Source: Chryseobacterium sp. StRB126 (GTDB taxonomy: Bacteria > Bacteroidota > Bacteroidia > Flavobacteriales > Weeksellaceae). From it: a stretch of 64,000 nucleotides of DNA. The first letter of the stretch is position 1, and each line of letters opens with the position of its first letter. The stretch covers positions 4,092,001-4,156,000 of the forward strand of contig NZ_AP014624.1 in the NCBI RefSeq assembly GCF_000829375.1. Direction: 5' to 3'. Shown here piece by piece: positions 1 to 8,554 of this stretch. The position numbers and the translations under genes were made by a program. The notes below the pieces were generated by a model that saw only the letters and a list, made by a program, of their open reading frames with translations, had not been told where the DNA came from and searched no databases.

Positions 1-2
1 AT

Positions 3-776
3 AATCATTCGGATGCTTTTGTATTTAATCTGGCAACACGGTATAATAAATATAGCTACCTACAGCCTTTTGCTTCCTTTTCACAAGGATATTCTATTGG
101 TGATGTGGGGCTTATCCTACGCAACGGAGTCCCATTAAGCAAGATTGATCCTAAGCCTGTTGTCGTTAATAACTTCGAATTAGGAGTAAATGGTAAGATA
201 GATTTCTGGGATTACCAGTTGATAGGCTATTATAGTACCTCTAAGAAAGGAACTACTTTCGCTGAAACTTCTGTACCGGGTAATTACGAACTGAGTCAGG
301 TACCGCAACGTATTTATGGAGTAGAATTTGTTGCCAATGTAAAACCTGTTCAATGGTTGACCGTTGGAACTGTGCTGGGTTATATGGATGGCCGTCAGGA
401 TTTGAAAAATGAGGGGACTTTCAAGGACAAGCTGGACAATTCCATTATCTCACCTTTCAAAATTAATTTGAATGTTGATGTTAAGTTATCCCAGCAATGG
501 AATGTATACCTACAATACCTTCATTTAGGAGGAAGAAATGTGTTTTCTCCTGAAGAATACAACTATGGGAAATATCCGATTTCAGGTTATAATCTTGTAG
601 ATTTACAAACGAAATACAAATATCAGCAATTTACTTTTTCATTCTCCATTAATAATCTATTCAATGCTGATTATTATCCTATTCATGCTGAAGTAAGAGG
701 TGCAACCAATGAAGGTCGCTATTATATCAAAGGATCAGGAACAACGGCAAGTCTGGGGATACAATTCGATCTTTAA
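3..776 (+). CDS. TonB-dependent receptor, C-terminal part (5' end outside window)
   Basis: The reading frame is open from the left edge of the window, so the visible protein is only the last 257 residues or so of a larger outer-membrane receptor. What is seen is a run of alternating aromatic and polar beta-strands typical of a TonB-dependent receptor barrel. The end has the usual form: a strand with INNLFNADYYPIHAEVRG, then a glycine-rich loop, and a final strand ending in an aromatic-rich pattern (LGIQFDL). Such receptors import siderophores, vitamins or glycans using TonB energy. The substrate cannot be read because the plug domain and signal peptide lie outside the window. The next gene starts 224 bases downstream on the same strand, and nothing ties the two together. 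Confidence 0.8.
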   Translation, partial: NHSDAFVFNLATRYNKYSYLQPFASFSQGYSIGDVGLILRNGVPLSKIDPKPVVVNNFELGVNGKIDFWDYQLIGYYSTSKKGTTFAETSVPGNYELSQVPQRIYGVEFVANVKPVQWLTVGTVLGYMDGRQDLKNEGTFKDKLDNSIISPFKINLNVDVKLSQQWNVYLQYLHLGGRNVFSPEEYNYGKYPISGYNLVDLQTKYKYQQFTFSFSINNLFNADYYPIHAEVRGATNEGRYYIKGSGTTASLGIQFDL

Positions 777-1000
777 GCATATGGTAAACTTCTTTGTTTT
801 CCAAACAACTTAATGTAATCATATCATTTGACTTTACCCCTTATATTTATTTTTCAAGATGACTTTGAATAAGCTAAAAAATAGACTTACTGAAAAAATC
901 TGTACTTTAGTAGAACGTTCTGGCTTTGAAATCCCGCTCGTAAAAAGAACCAAGCCGTTAGTTGCAAACTTCACCCTACACCAACAAAAATTAACAAAAT

Positions 1001-1669
1001 ATGAAGAAACTTGAAGAACTCATAAACTTGGAAGAACCAGGCTGGGAATTAGTAACAGAATGGTTAAATGAAGCCAAAAATGAATATGAAATTTTACCAA
1101 AAGACGAGAGAAGAGCGGAAAAAGAACTTGTGAATGCTCAAGTCACAACACGATCGCCAATGGGTGCTGTAATCTATGAAACGGGAGGTATATTAATTGA
1201 CAATGGCTGGCTAAGAATTTTAGGCTCAGGAAGTGAAAAACTTGACAGAGGTTTGGCTGAATGGAATAAAGGAAAAACTTTTAAAAATTATGGTGATCAA
1301 CCTTCACATTTTTTAATTGCAGACGATATAATCGGTGGATATTTTGCCCTAAATGCTGGCGGAATTGGAAGCGAAATGGGGAAAGTTTATTATCTACCAC
1401 AAGACACCCTTGAATGGGAATGTTTAGACATCAACTATTCTGAATTTCTTTATTGGGCTCTGGCTGGCGATATCGATACGTTTTATGAGATTTTCAGATG
1501 GAAAAATTGGCAAAATGACATAAAAAAAGCAAACGGAAATCAAGTGTATTCATTTGTGCCATTTTTGTGGACTAAAGAAGGAAAAGACATAGAAAAGACA
1601 AACAGAAAATTAGTAGCGATTGAAGAAAACTATAATTTGACTGTAGAATCTGGAAAACCTGCTCCATAG
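1001..1669 (+). CDS. DUF2625 family protein
   Basis: A 222-residue soluble protein with no signal peptide or membrane segment. The sequence fits the DUF2625 family: an N-terminal helix (MKKLEELINLEEPGWELV), then a central beta-rich part with PMGAVIYETGGILIDNGWLRILGSGS, and GGYFALNAGGIGSEMGKVYY. Length agrees with the family. Function is unknown; the fold resembles proteins of the SMI1/KNR4 type that appear beside toxin systems, but no toxin gene is visible here. It is followed by its own terminator-like hairpin, so it is probably monocistronic. Family assignment is from memory of the motif pattern. Confidence 0.6.
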   Translation: MKKLEELINLEEPGWELVTEWLNEAKNEYEILPKDERRAEKELVNAQVTTRSPMGAVIYETGGILIDNGWLRILGSGSEKLDRGLAEWNKGKTFKNYGDQPSHFLIADDIIGGYFALNAGGIGSEMGKVYYLPQDTLEWECLDINYSEFLYWALAGDIDTFYEIFRWKNWQNDIKKANGNQVYSFVPFLWTKEGKDIEKTNRKLVAIEENYNLTVESGKPAP

Positions 1670-1794
1670 TAATCCGTTCAAATTGACCCGTTAATTCTGT
1701 ATCGCTATTTCAGGACGGGACAATAAAAGAAAATTCAGATACTTGTATCAGGAAATAGACCGTTTTTTAGATTGTATATAGATTACAATAATAC

Positions 1795-1823
1795 AACCCT
1801 TTAAATTTAATGTTTAAGGGGTT
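1795..1823 (+). terminator. Rho-independent terminator-like hairpin
   Basis: An 11-base stem (AACCCTTTAAA against TTTAAGGGGTT, one G-T pair) with a 7-base loop is followed by a T-rich tail (TTTATTTT). It lies 126 bases behind the DUF2625 gene and before the AraC gene, so it probably ends transcription from the left. Confidence 0.6.
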
Positions 1824-1918
1824 TTTATTTTCAATAGATCTTAACAAGCCACATCTATGTTTTGAGTAAAATATCATCAATAAATCCATTTGTTTTTTCC
1901 TAAATTACAGACTATAAA

Positions 1919-2743
1919 ATGAGACAAAACAAATTAATATATGATAGTTACAGAATTCCTGTCCCAGAGGAGTTTGAAGCGGCATTCTCTCATTTCTATT
2001 TTGCTGAAAATAATTCTGAAATAGCAGTCACCAAAACCCTGCTCCCTTCCTTCCAAACCATCATGGTTTTTAATTTTGGGGCTCATGCCTTCTTGATTTC
2101 CAAACAAAAAACGAAAATCGAAGTTGGTAAATGTATTGTTTTGGGGCCTATTAAGTCTTCATTTGAATATTGTCACCCTCCCAACTCCAGCATATTGGTT
2201 GCTAATTTCAAGAATGATGCATTTTACCGTTTTTTTGGAAAGGCAATTCTATCTGATCATTTTCCAATCCACCCCGACGAAGCGATGGAAGAGAATTGTT
2301 TTAACCGCTTAGCATTGCAGTTAAATAATATTGATACAGCAGAAGAAAAAGTAAATCATATTCTCAATTTCTGTAAGCCATACCTCAACCAGCAAGATAC
2401 CACCTCCAGCCTATTGGCTAATTTTAAATCGGATACGATGAATCCAATCAAATCCATTGCTGAACAAGTTAAGCAAAGTGAAAGAAACATTCAACTGATA
2501 CATAAAAAACACTTTGGCTTCAGTGCAAAAGAAATCAACAGGTATCATCGCTTTTTAAAAGCTATTGAATTGATTCAACAGATAGATTTTACTAAAGAAA
2601 AAGTAAACTGGTTTGACATTATTAATCAGTGTGGCTATTACGATCAAAGCCAACTTATTCATGATTTTAAGCATTTCCTCAATTTATCTCCTAAAAATTA
2701 TCTAAAGTTCCAACAGGATATCTGCCAAGCAACCAGCGAATAA
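1919..2743 (+). CDS. AraC-family transcriptional regulator
   Basis: A 274-residue protein. The first 150 residues or so form a beta-rich ligand-sensing region (cupin-like or DUF6597-like), and the last 100 residues form an AraC-type double helix-turn-helix. The visible helix motifs are SIAEQVKQSERNIQLIHKKH and the second-helix signature GYYDQSQLIHDFKHFLNLSPKNY, which closely follows the AraC consensus. It probably controls the quinone reductase gene that starts 77 bases downstream on the same strand; AraC regulators paired with flavodoxin-like reductases are common in flavobacteria. That pairing is an inference from position. The effector is unknown. Confidence 0.85.
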   Translation: MRQNKLIYDSYRIPVPEEFEAAFSHFYFAENNSEIAVTKTLLPSFQTIMVFNFGAHAFLISKQKTKIEVGKCIVLGPIKSSFEYCHPPNSSILVANFKNDAFYRFFGKAILSDHFPIHPDEAMEENCFNRLALQLNNIDTAEEKVNHILNFCKPYLNQQDTTSSLLANFKSDTMNPIKSIAEQVKQSERNIQLIHKKHFGFSAKEINRYHRFLKAIELIQQIDFTKEKVNWFDIINQCGYYDQSQLIHDFKHFLNLSPKNYLKFQQDICQATSE

Positions 2744-2784
2744 CCAATTTCGTTTTCTTACAATTTTTCCAGTGTCCCCTATTT

Positions 2785-2792
2785 TACTTTTG
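2785..2792 (+). promoter_or_regulatory. Possible -7 promoter element (TACTTTTG) for the quinone reductase
   Basis: TACTTTTG matches the Bacteroidota -7 consensus TAnnTTTG and lies 28 bases before the start codon at 2821. No TTG was found at the proper -33 distance, so this is only a half-supported promoter. If real, it means the reductase is transcribed separately from the AraC gene. Confidence 0.4.
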
Positions 2793-2820
2793 TACTGTTC
2801 AATCAATTAAAAGTAACAAT

Positions 2821-3423
2821 ATGAAACACCTTATTATCTATGCACATCCAAATCAGGAGAGCCTGAATGGTCAGATTAAACAATCTATTGAAAAAATTTT
2901 AGAACAGCAGGAACAGGAAGTAATCATCAGAGATCTTTACAGTCTTGGGTTTGATCCTGTACTGTCTCTGGATGATATGGCACAACAACGAAAAGGTATC
3001 GTTAATGAACTCGTCAAAAAAGAACAAGAATATATTTCGTGGGCAGATGTAGTAACTTTTATCTATCCAATCTGGTGGACTGGTATGCCTGCAATCATGA
3101 AAGGATACATTGACAGGGTATTTAGTTATGGATTTGCCTATCGTTATGACCAGGGAATACAAAAGGGATTATTAACGGGGAAACAGGCTATAATTCTTAA
3201 CACTCATGGAAAATCTCATGAAGAATATTCAGCTATCGGCATGGATAAAGCATTATTACTGACTTCTGATAAAGGGATCTATACCTATTGTGGTTTCCAG
3301 ATTAAAGAACATTTCTTTTTTGATAAGGCAGACCGTGCAACTCCTGAGGCCATACAAATGTGGTTATATAAAATCAGAGATGTATATACTATGACGAATA
3401 GTATTCAAGTAAAAAATGCTTAA
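2821..3423 (+). CDS. NAD(P)H-dependent quinone oxidoreductase, flavodoxin-like fold
   Basis: A 200-residue protein of the Flavodoxin_2 family (KefF, MdaB and mammalian NQO1 type). The N-terminus has the first beta-strand and FMN phosphate-binding loop (HLIIYAHPNQESLNGQI). The central signature YPIWWTGMPAIMKGYIDRVF is diagnostic of this family and forms the active site over the FMN ring. Family members transfer two electrons from NAD(P)H to quinones or similar electrophiles, often as protection from redox stress. It is cytosolic, with no signal peptide. The upstream AraC regulator is the likely controller. Confidence 0.88.
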   Translation: MKHLIIYAHPNQESLNGQIKQSIEKILEQQEQEVIIRDLYSLGFDPVLSLDDMAQQRKGIVNELVKKEQEYISWADVVTFIYPIWWTGMPAIMKGYIDRVFSYGFAYRYDQGIQKGLLTGKQAIILNTHGKSHEEYSAIGMDKALLLTSDKGIYTYCGFQIKEHFFFDKADRATPEAIQMWLYKIRDVYTMTNSIQVKNA

Positions 3424-3552
3424 TAATAAAGGCTTTCATTTTTGCATTAGGAAAACTCTAAGAATTTGGATTTGATTTAGATTTTAGTATCGAAATAATT
3501 TGCTCAAATCGGGAGCTTACTAATTTTTAAAATCATGTTATCAACTATGAAT

Positions 3553-4161
3553 TCACCCTATTAGATTCTGCTCTCGACTCTTTTCCCAGGAACCAGTTTC
3601 ATCGAGAATTTTTAAATAAGTGGAAGCAGTTTCGTTATCATGGTACAGTGGATACATCTGATCGGTTAGCGCTGTAAGAAAGTCAAAGAAAACAGAAAAA
3701 TCTTCCTTTGAGTTATAAAGTCCACCCCACTCGTCCAGAACCCAACATAACGTTTTGCCATCGTTAGCCGTAATTGAAGTGACGAGATGAGGAATATCCG
3801 CTTCAGTTCGTTTATAATAATCATAGTTTACTCCACCCAGCAATGATATTTCCCGGGCAGGAATTTTGATAGAGGTTATTTCAGAAAATAAAACAGCTCC
3901 GAAACAGGAACTGGTAAACCCTTCTTTATTTACCGTAATGATCTCTATCGACTGTCTTCTGGATGCTACTTTATACAGCTTATAAATGGATAGTAACATT
4001 AAAGGAAAGGTGAACAGCAAGAGCCAGTTCGGAAAATAGTCTTCCACAGGTACTACTAAGATGGTTGTTGTTAGCGTAATAGTCAGTAATGTCGAAAAAA
4101 ACCAAAGCAGAATAGCTGCGGTCTTCTTGTTATTATTAAAATGGAATTGATAGGTCTTCAT
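3553..4161 (-). CDS. Two-TM membrane protein with a PH-like domain
   Basis: A 202-residue protein not recognised as a named family. Two hydrophobic segments at about residues 13-37 and 46-63 form a membrane hairpin. The remaining 130 residues start with a beta-strand pattern (IEIITVNKEGFTSSCFG, VLFSEITSIKIP) that resembles the bacterial pleckstrin-homology domains often found behind such hairpins. This resemblance is by eye only. The gene lies alone on the minus strand between the quinone reductase and the CocE hydrolase. Function is unknown. Confidence 0.55.
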   Translation of the reverse strand: MKTYQFHFNNNKKTAAILLWFFSTLLTITLTTTILVVPVEDYFPNWLLLFTFPLMLLSIYKLYKVASRRQSIEIITVNKEGFTSSCFGAVLFSEITSIKIPAREISLLGGVNYDYYKRTEADIPHLVTSITANDGKTLCWVLDEWGGLYNSKEDFSVFFDFLTALTDQMYPLYHDNETASTYLKILDETGSWEKSREQNLIG

Positions 4162-4296
4162 TACTGTCCAAAAGGTTAGTTAAATAAAGTGATTTCTTTC
4201 TAAAAGAAAAACCACAGTCTCCAGTAGTAAATGTATACATATTCAGCTAAATATTAGCACAGTAATGAATTCCTTTCCATAAAATCTCGTTCCAAA

Positions 4297-6042
4297 TTAG
4301 TCTTTTAATATGGGAATTTTAACAAAACTATCGTTGTACCATTTCACTTTTAATGGTTCTTTGGCATCTTTAATGGTTTCTTCCGTTACTGTTTTGCCTG
4401 TTCCGTAATTTAATTCAGAAAATGGATTCTTATTTACATTGAGATACACTAATAATCTGCTTCCTTTGCTTAGTCGTTTGCTTACTAAGTGTGTATTAGA
4501 GAATGGAATGGTTTCAATAACATTTGGTTTTAATAACTTTCTGTGGGTGATATCATTTGCATAACTGGCCCGTCCTATAAAATAAGATAGGTGAAAATAC
4601 TCTCCATTGGGCATTACTTCATATAATGTTACACCAATATCCATATCCAGCTTGTTGATGCTTGCCTTGATAGCTCCTAGAAATGAACCATTTATTAATA
4701 TGGATTCTTTTAAAGGTTCACTCATAAAATTAAATCCATTGGCTGTATCTATTTCTTTCCGAATAAGGGGTTCCGGATAATAATCATTATTTGTTTTTCC
4801 TCTATCAGCAAAATCAACCTCTTGCGATAAAAAACTACTTTTAACAGGTTTCTTTGAGTTCAAAGCATAATACTTACCAGCCTTGTCATGGGTTAAGTAA
4901 AGTGTTAAAAAACCATTATACATTTTATCAATTGATGGGGCGCTCCGCCATTCATTGGCACCCATTACCTCATAGTTAATTTTATCCTTTAGAATTTCCG
5001 GTTTAGTTCCATTTTTTAAAATGTAATCAAACCATTGATAAGTAATTTTATTAATGTCAAACAATGCAACGGGATCAACCTTGTATTCGTACAGAACACT
5101 TTCTCCGCCGCTCTGTGTACCAAAATGCCCGTAAGGTCCGATGATAAGATATGCAGGTGTTTGCGGGCTATATTTTTGAAATTCTCTCAGATAATACAAT
5201 CCGGAGCTTTGTCCATCATTGTAATATCCATCAAAAGCTAAAACCGGAATTTTTATTTGTGCAAAATCTTCTTTATAAGGTGTCATTTTTTGCCAATAAC
5301 TATCAAAAGATGGGTGACTTATCCATCGTTGAAACCATTTATTAGGAACACCATCTATACTGTCTAATTTTTTATAGGCAACTCCAGTTTCCCACCATTT
5401 ATTCTGCATTTCACGAAAACGTTTTCTGTCATTTCCGGCTATAGTATCCAGATATTTATTATTTCCAACATAAAATGACCATTCGTAATTTGGGTTGACG
5501 AAAATATTATTTTCTACAGGTAACCCCTGACCTGGTCGTGCAGCAACTGATGGTACAATTGTTTTAAGGGCTGGATGCAGGGTTTTACATGCTGCCCATT
5601 GAGTAAAGCCATTATAACTTCCACCATACATACCAACACTTCCATTACACCACTTTTGCTTGCTGATCCAGTCGATAACATCGTAAGTATCATTGCCGTC
5701 ATTTTCATATGGAAATATCTCGTCAGGGCTAAATCTCTTTCCTCTTGCATAAGCAATAACACCCACGTAGCCATTGTCTACGGATCTCTTTAATGATATC
5801 ATATCTCTGCCTTTATCTCTAACATAAATAGTGGATTGAAGGATTACAGGTTTAGGATTCTCATCTCCCTTTTTTCTCACAATCATTAAAGATAATGTTG
5901 CTCCGTCTCTCGTTTTTACTAAAACACTATCCTGGATGTTATAGATGCTTTTTAAATCCTCTAACTTTATTTTTCGAGTTTGTTGTGCTGAAACGGTGAA
6001 AAATGCCAGAAATAGAATGATGAAATTCAAAAATGGTTTCAT
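4297..6042 (-). CDS. CocE/NonD family hydrolase (X-Pro dipeptidyl-peptidase S15 type), secreted
   Basis: A 581-residue protein with a cleavable signal peptide (residues 1-20, ending FFTVSAQ). The alpha/beta-hydrolase domain of the S15/CocE family follows, with the nucleophile motif YGGSYNG (serine near residue 142). The C-terminal beta-jelly-roll domain typical of the family (X-Pro dipeptidyl-peptidase C-terminal domain) begins after about residue 370, and SRLLVYLNVNKNPF is its conserved strand. Family members hydrolyse esters (cocaine esterase, glutaryl-7-ACA acylase) or X-Pro dipeptides; the substrate here is unknown. The signal peptide places it in the periplasm. The gene stands alone on the minus strand. 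Confidence 0.88.
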   Translation of the reverse strand: MKPFLNFIILFLAFFTVSAQQTRKIKLEDLKSIYNIQDSVLVKTRDGATLSLMIVRKKGDENPKPVILQSTIYVRDKGRDMISLKRSVDNGYVGVIAYARGKRFSPDEIFPYENDGNDTYDVIDWISKQKWCNGSVGMYGGSYNGFTQWAACKTLHPALKTIVPSVAARPGQGLPVENNIFVNPNYEWSFYVGNNKYLDTIAGNDRKRFREMQNKWWETGVAYKKLDSIDGVPNKWFQRWISHPSFDSYWQKMTPYKEDFAQIKIPVLAFDGYYNDGQSSGLYYLREFQKYSPQTPAYLIIGPYGHFGTQSGGESVLYEYKVDPVALFDINKITYQWFDYILKNGTKPEILKDKINYEVMGANEWRSAPSIDKMYNGFLTLYLTHDKAGKYYALNSKKPVKSSFLSQEVDFADRGKTNNDYYPEPLIRKEIDTANGFNFMSEPLKESILINGSFLGAIKASINKLDMDIGVTLYEVMPNGEYFHLSYFIGRASYANDITHRKLLKPNVIETIPFSNTHLVSKRLSKGSRLLVYLNVNKNPFSELNYGTGKTVTEETIKDAKEPLKVKWYNDSFVKIPILKD

Positions 6043-6211
6043 TAGTTATTGTTAGTTTATTTGAGAAACTGGGAAGTTTATGTTACGTTTACTTATACAT
6101 ACCAGAAAACAGTTTCATTATTTTTTTTCAAAATAATGAGTTGCTTTTTTAAAGCACTAATGTAGTGGTAATTTGTGAATATAAATTATCTATATTCTAT
6201 TCATTCAGAGT

Positions 6212-6352
6212 ACCGGTTTACACTTACTGAACAGAGTCGGGGAAATTGATGACATTGCAGAAATGGTGTACACAGTTGCAAAAAGCAGCTTTATTACGGG
6301 TTTAATCATTAATGTTGATGGTGGTAAAGGTGCCGGGCGTAACCTAAGCTAA
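6212..6352 (+). pseudogene. 3' remnant of a short-chain dehydrogenase/reductase gene
   Basis: In the 329-base space between two minus-strand genes, a plus-strand frame codes for the end of a short-chain dehydrogenase: NRVGEIDDIAEMV, then SSFITGLIINVDGG, stopping at 6350-6352. R-GE-DDIA-MV and FITG-INVDGG are the standard C-terminal signatures of SDR enzymes. The frame upstream (from 6185) is not SDR-like and is closed by a stop at 6182, so the Rossmann fold and catalytic YxxxK are missing. It is the scar of a deletion. Confidence 0.8.
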
Positions 6353-6371
6353 TCCCGTTCACTGACCACTC

Positions 6372-7733
6372 TTAATCTTTTTTCTTTCGTATCTCCCCTA
6401 CTCCTGCCTTAGTCAGCTTAATCGTTGAATATTCCCCCTTAGGATCTTTAATAAATTCCACTGTTCTGTTATCATCATCTGACCTAAAAAATTTAGTACC
6501 AGATTCCGGAAACAGCTCAATATCAAGATCTTTATAATAGAGCTTTCCATTATTTTCAAGAATATTAATACCCTCATAATTTCCTGTAAAAAGTGGGTAA
6601 AGTCCTCCATTGTTTTTAACCTTCTGATGATGATAAGGAAGTTCTACATCTTTATCAAAACATATTGCAGCCAATCCATATGCCAACATATATGCCGGAG
6701 ACTGGTTATTAGAAAGAATAACAATGAACAAATCATCATTTACATAGCGGTTTAAGGAAGTCATTGCCCCAAAGAAACCTCCATCATGAGCAATTAATTG
6801 ATGCCCCTGATTATAGAAAGGATTGACCACAAAGCCATATCCAAAATTTTGATCGTTATAAGAGGTAAACATCAGTTGTTTCATCTTTTCACTTAAAACG
6901 GTTGTGCCATATAAAGCTCTATCCCATTTTAAAAGGTCATCTGCTGTTGAATAGATACCATCATGCCCAATATTGAATGCCCAGTTGATGTAAGGATTTT
7001 TATTATAATTTTTTTCTTTTCTGGTATATCTGTCAGCCATATTGACGACTACTTCATCATTGGTCATCACTCCAGTTTCATTCATTTTCAATGGAACAAA
7101 AATGTTTTCTCTTAAATACTCCGAATAGCTTTTACCACTTACCTTTTCTATAATACGAGCCAGCAAATAATACCCAATATTACTATATGCCGTCTGCTCT
7201 CCGGGGGTAAATAAGGGTTTTTTTTGTACAATATGATTTAATACGTCATTCTGGGTTAAGGAAACCTGATTCAGATAGAGTTCATCAAAATCCATCGAAA
7301 GTCCGGACATATGAGAGAGCATCATATGAAGGGTGATCTGGTCTCCTTTTGGAATGTCTGGAAAATATGTATTCAGCTTATCGTCCACTGATAAAAGTTT
7401 ACGTTCCGCCAGTTGAAGAATAGCTGCAGCAGTAAACTGCTTGCTTACAGAAGCCAAACTGTATTTTGTATTGGGAGTTGTTTTTATTTTCCATTCATAA
7501 TTTGCATAACCATAAGCCTCCCGAAGAAGCACAGAACCTTTTCTGGCAATCAGTACAGTACCGCTAAATCCATTCACATCTACCTGGGCCTTCATATATT
7601 GTGACAACTTATCAGAAAGGCTGGTCCTATTCTTCATTGTGGTTACATTTCCTTCAATTACTTTATTTTGTGAAAAGCCTTTGAAAGGAAGCAAGCTGAC
7701 TCCTAAAAGAAATATTAATTTTGAGTTTTTCAT
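6372..7733 (-). CDS. Secreted serine hydrolase of the class C beta-lactamase/PBP fold
   Basis: A 453-residue protein with a signal peptide (about residues 1-21, ending FKGFSQ). All three active-site motifs of the beta-lactamase-related family are visible: SVSK at 95-98, YSN at 183-185, and HDGG at 316-319 in the position of the KTG box. A C-terminal region of about 100 residues forms the extra beta domain common in these proteins. Members include D-aminopeptidases, esterases and class C beta-lactamases; true beta-lactam resistance is not implied. It lies in a row of three related genes on the minus strand (this one, the truncated one at 7969-8499, and 8555-9613), with gaps of 235 and 55 bases. 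Confidence 0.88.
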   Translation of the reverse strand: MKNSKLIFLLGVSLLPFKGFSQNKVIEGNVTTMKNRTSLSDKLSQYMKAQVDVNGFSGTVLIARKGSVLLREAYGYANYEWKIKTTPNTKYSLASVSKQFTAAAILQLAERKLLSVDDKLNTYFPDIPKGDQITLHMMLSHMSGLSMDFDELYLNQVSLTQNDVLNHIVQKKPLFTPGEQTAYSNIGYYLLARIIEKVSGKSYSEYLRENIFVPLKMNETGVMTNDEVVVNMADRYTRKEKNYNKNPYINWAFNIGHDGIYSTADDLLKWDRALYGTTVLSEKMKQLMFTSYNDQNFGYGFVVNPFYNQGHQLIAHDGGFFGAMTSLNRYVNDDLFIVILSNNQSPAYMLAYGLAAICFDKDVELPYHHQKVKNNGGLYPLFTGNYEGINILENNGKLYYKDLDIELFPESGTKFFRSDDDNRTVEFIKDPKGEYSTIKLTKAGVGEIRKKKD

Positions 7734-7873
7734 ACTTATCGGGTTTTGAACATAGCATTTTTCTAATCGAACCTACAATAAAGTCATCTAAAAAAATAAC
7801 CACTTACCCTATTTTCATTATTTAATCGTAGGCTTTTAAATGAACTTATTTTTTAAAATAATCCAATGCTATA

Positions 7874-7990
7874 TTAAGACATTTTTAGATTATAAAATCG
7901 GTCTTGTAAAATTTCTACCAATTTTTCGCCGACTACCTGATATTTTGCTCTTGTTTTCAATTGCTTTTTCAAGTTGAGCATATCTTCGGG
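7874..7990 (-). pseudogene. Out-of-frame 3' tail of an unidentified gene
   Basis: Directly behind the last serine-hydrolase-like codons, a different minus-strand frame reads on as PEDMLNLKKQLKTRAKYQVV and continues to a stop at 7874-7876. It is lysine-rich and protein-like, overlaps the stop of the truncated hydrolase, and looks like the end of another gene joined there by a deletion. I do not recognise the family, and the frame could also be chance. Confidence 0.35.
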
Positions 7991-8499
7991 GGCTGCCCTA
8001 AAAGACTTTGTTTTATAGTTGGAATAACATCTCCTTCGTAATGGTCTTCAAATTCACCCTGACTTGTGCCAGCCGTATGATTTAAAAACTGTTTCCAGGT
8101 TGGGCTATTATTCTCCGTAAACTTACTTTTTGGTAAACGCCAGCGTTTTAAGTATTTATCAATGGGCTCATCCAGGTTAATTAACCTTTTTTCATCAAGG
8201 ATATGGCAAAGAAGTGCTGTGATTGGCTTTGTGATTGATGCTGTAGAAAAAGCAGTGTTTACATCTAATTTTGCTTTAGAATCCATTGATTTAACTCCTA
8301 CCTGGTTTGAGTAAACAATCTTATAATTTTCAAAAACAACAAGACTAAATCCCGGAAGCTTGTACTTTTCTAATTGCTTATCAATATACAAACTGTCAGT
8401 AAGAAAGCTGTAATCTCTTTTTGAAGTTGCTGCATTATCCCTTGTTTGACAGCTCAACATAATGAGTGCAGCAACTAGTAAATAAAAGGTATTTTTCAT
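7969..8499 (-). pseudogene. Truncated serine hydrolase (class C beta-lactamase family), lipoprotein
   Basis: A 176-residue product that begins as a normal family member. It has a lipoprotein signal (LIMLSC, lipid cysteine at 17), then a beta-lactamase-fold start with STASITKPI, which gives the S-x-x-K motif at 88-91. It keeps LNHTAGTSQGEF, equivalent to the substrate-loop region, and then stops after LLGQPPKICST. Full members of the family need about 200 more residues, including the YxN and HxG motifs, so the product lacks two of three active-site motifs. The end coincides with the out-of-frame tail described at 7874-7990, which points to a deletion. It lies 55 bases behind the intact paralogue at 8555-9613. 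Confidence 0.8.
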
Positions 8500-8554
8500 G
8501 GTATTATTTTCTTTTAGGGTAGCAATTTTTATCCTTTAACGAACCGTTTTTAAT

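Noticed and set aside
859-1014. Small ORF of 51 codons before the DUF2625 gene
   Set aside because: It has a plausible ATG but overlaps the DUF2625 start, shows no recognisable family, and its composition resembles translated intergenic sequence. I considered a cassette boundary or tRNA-like piece and saw no structure that supports it.
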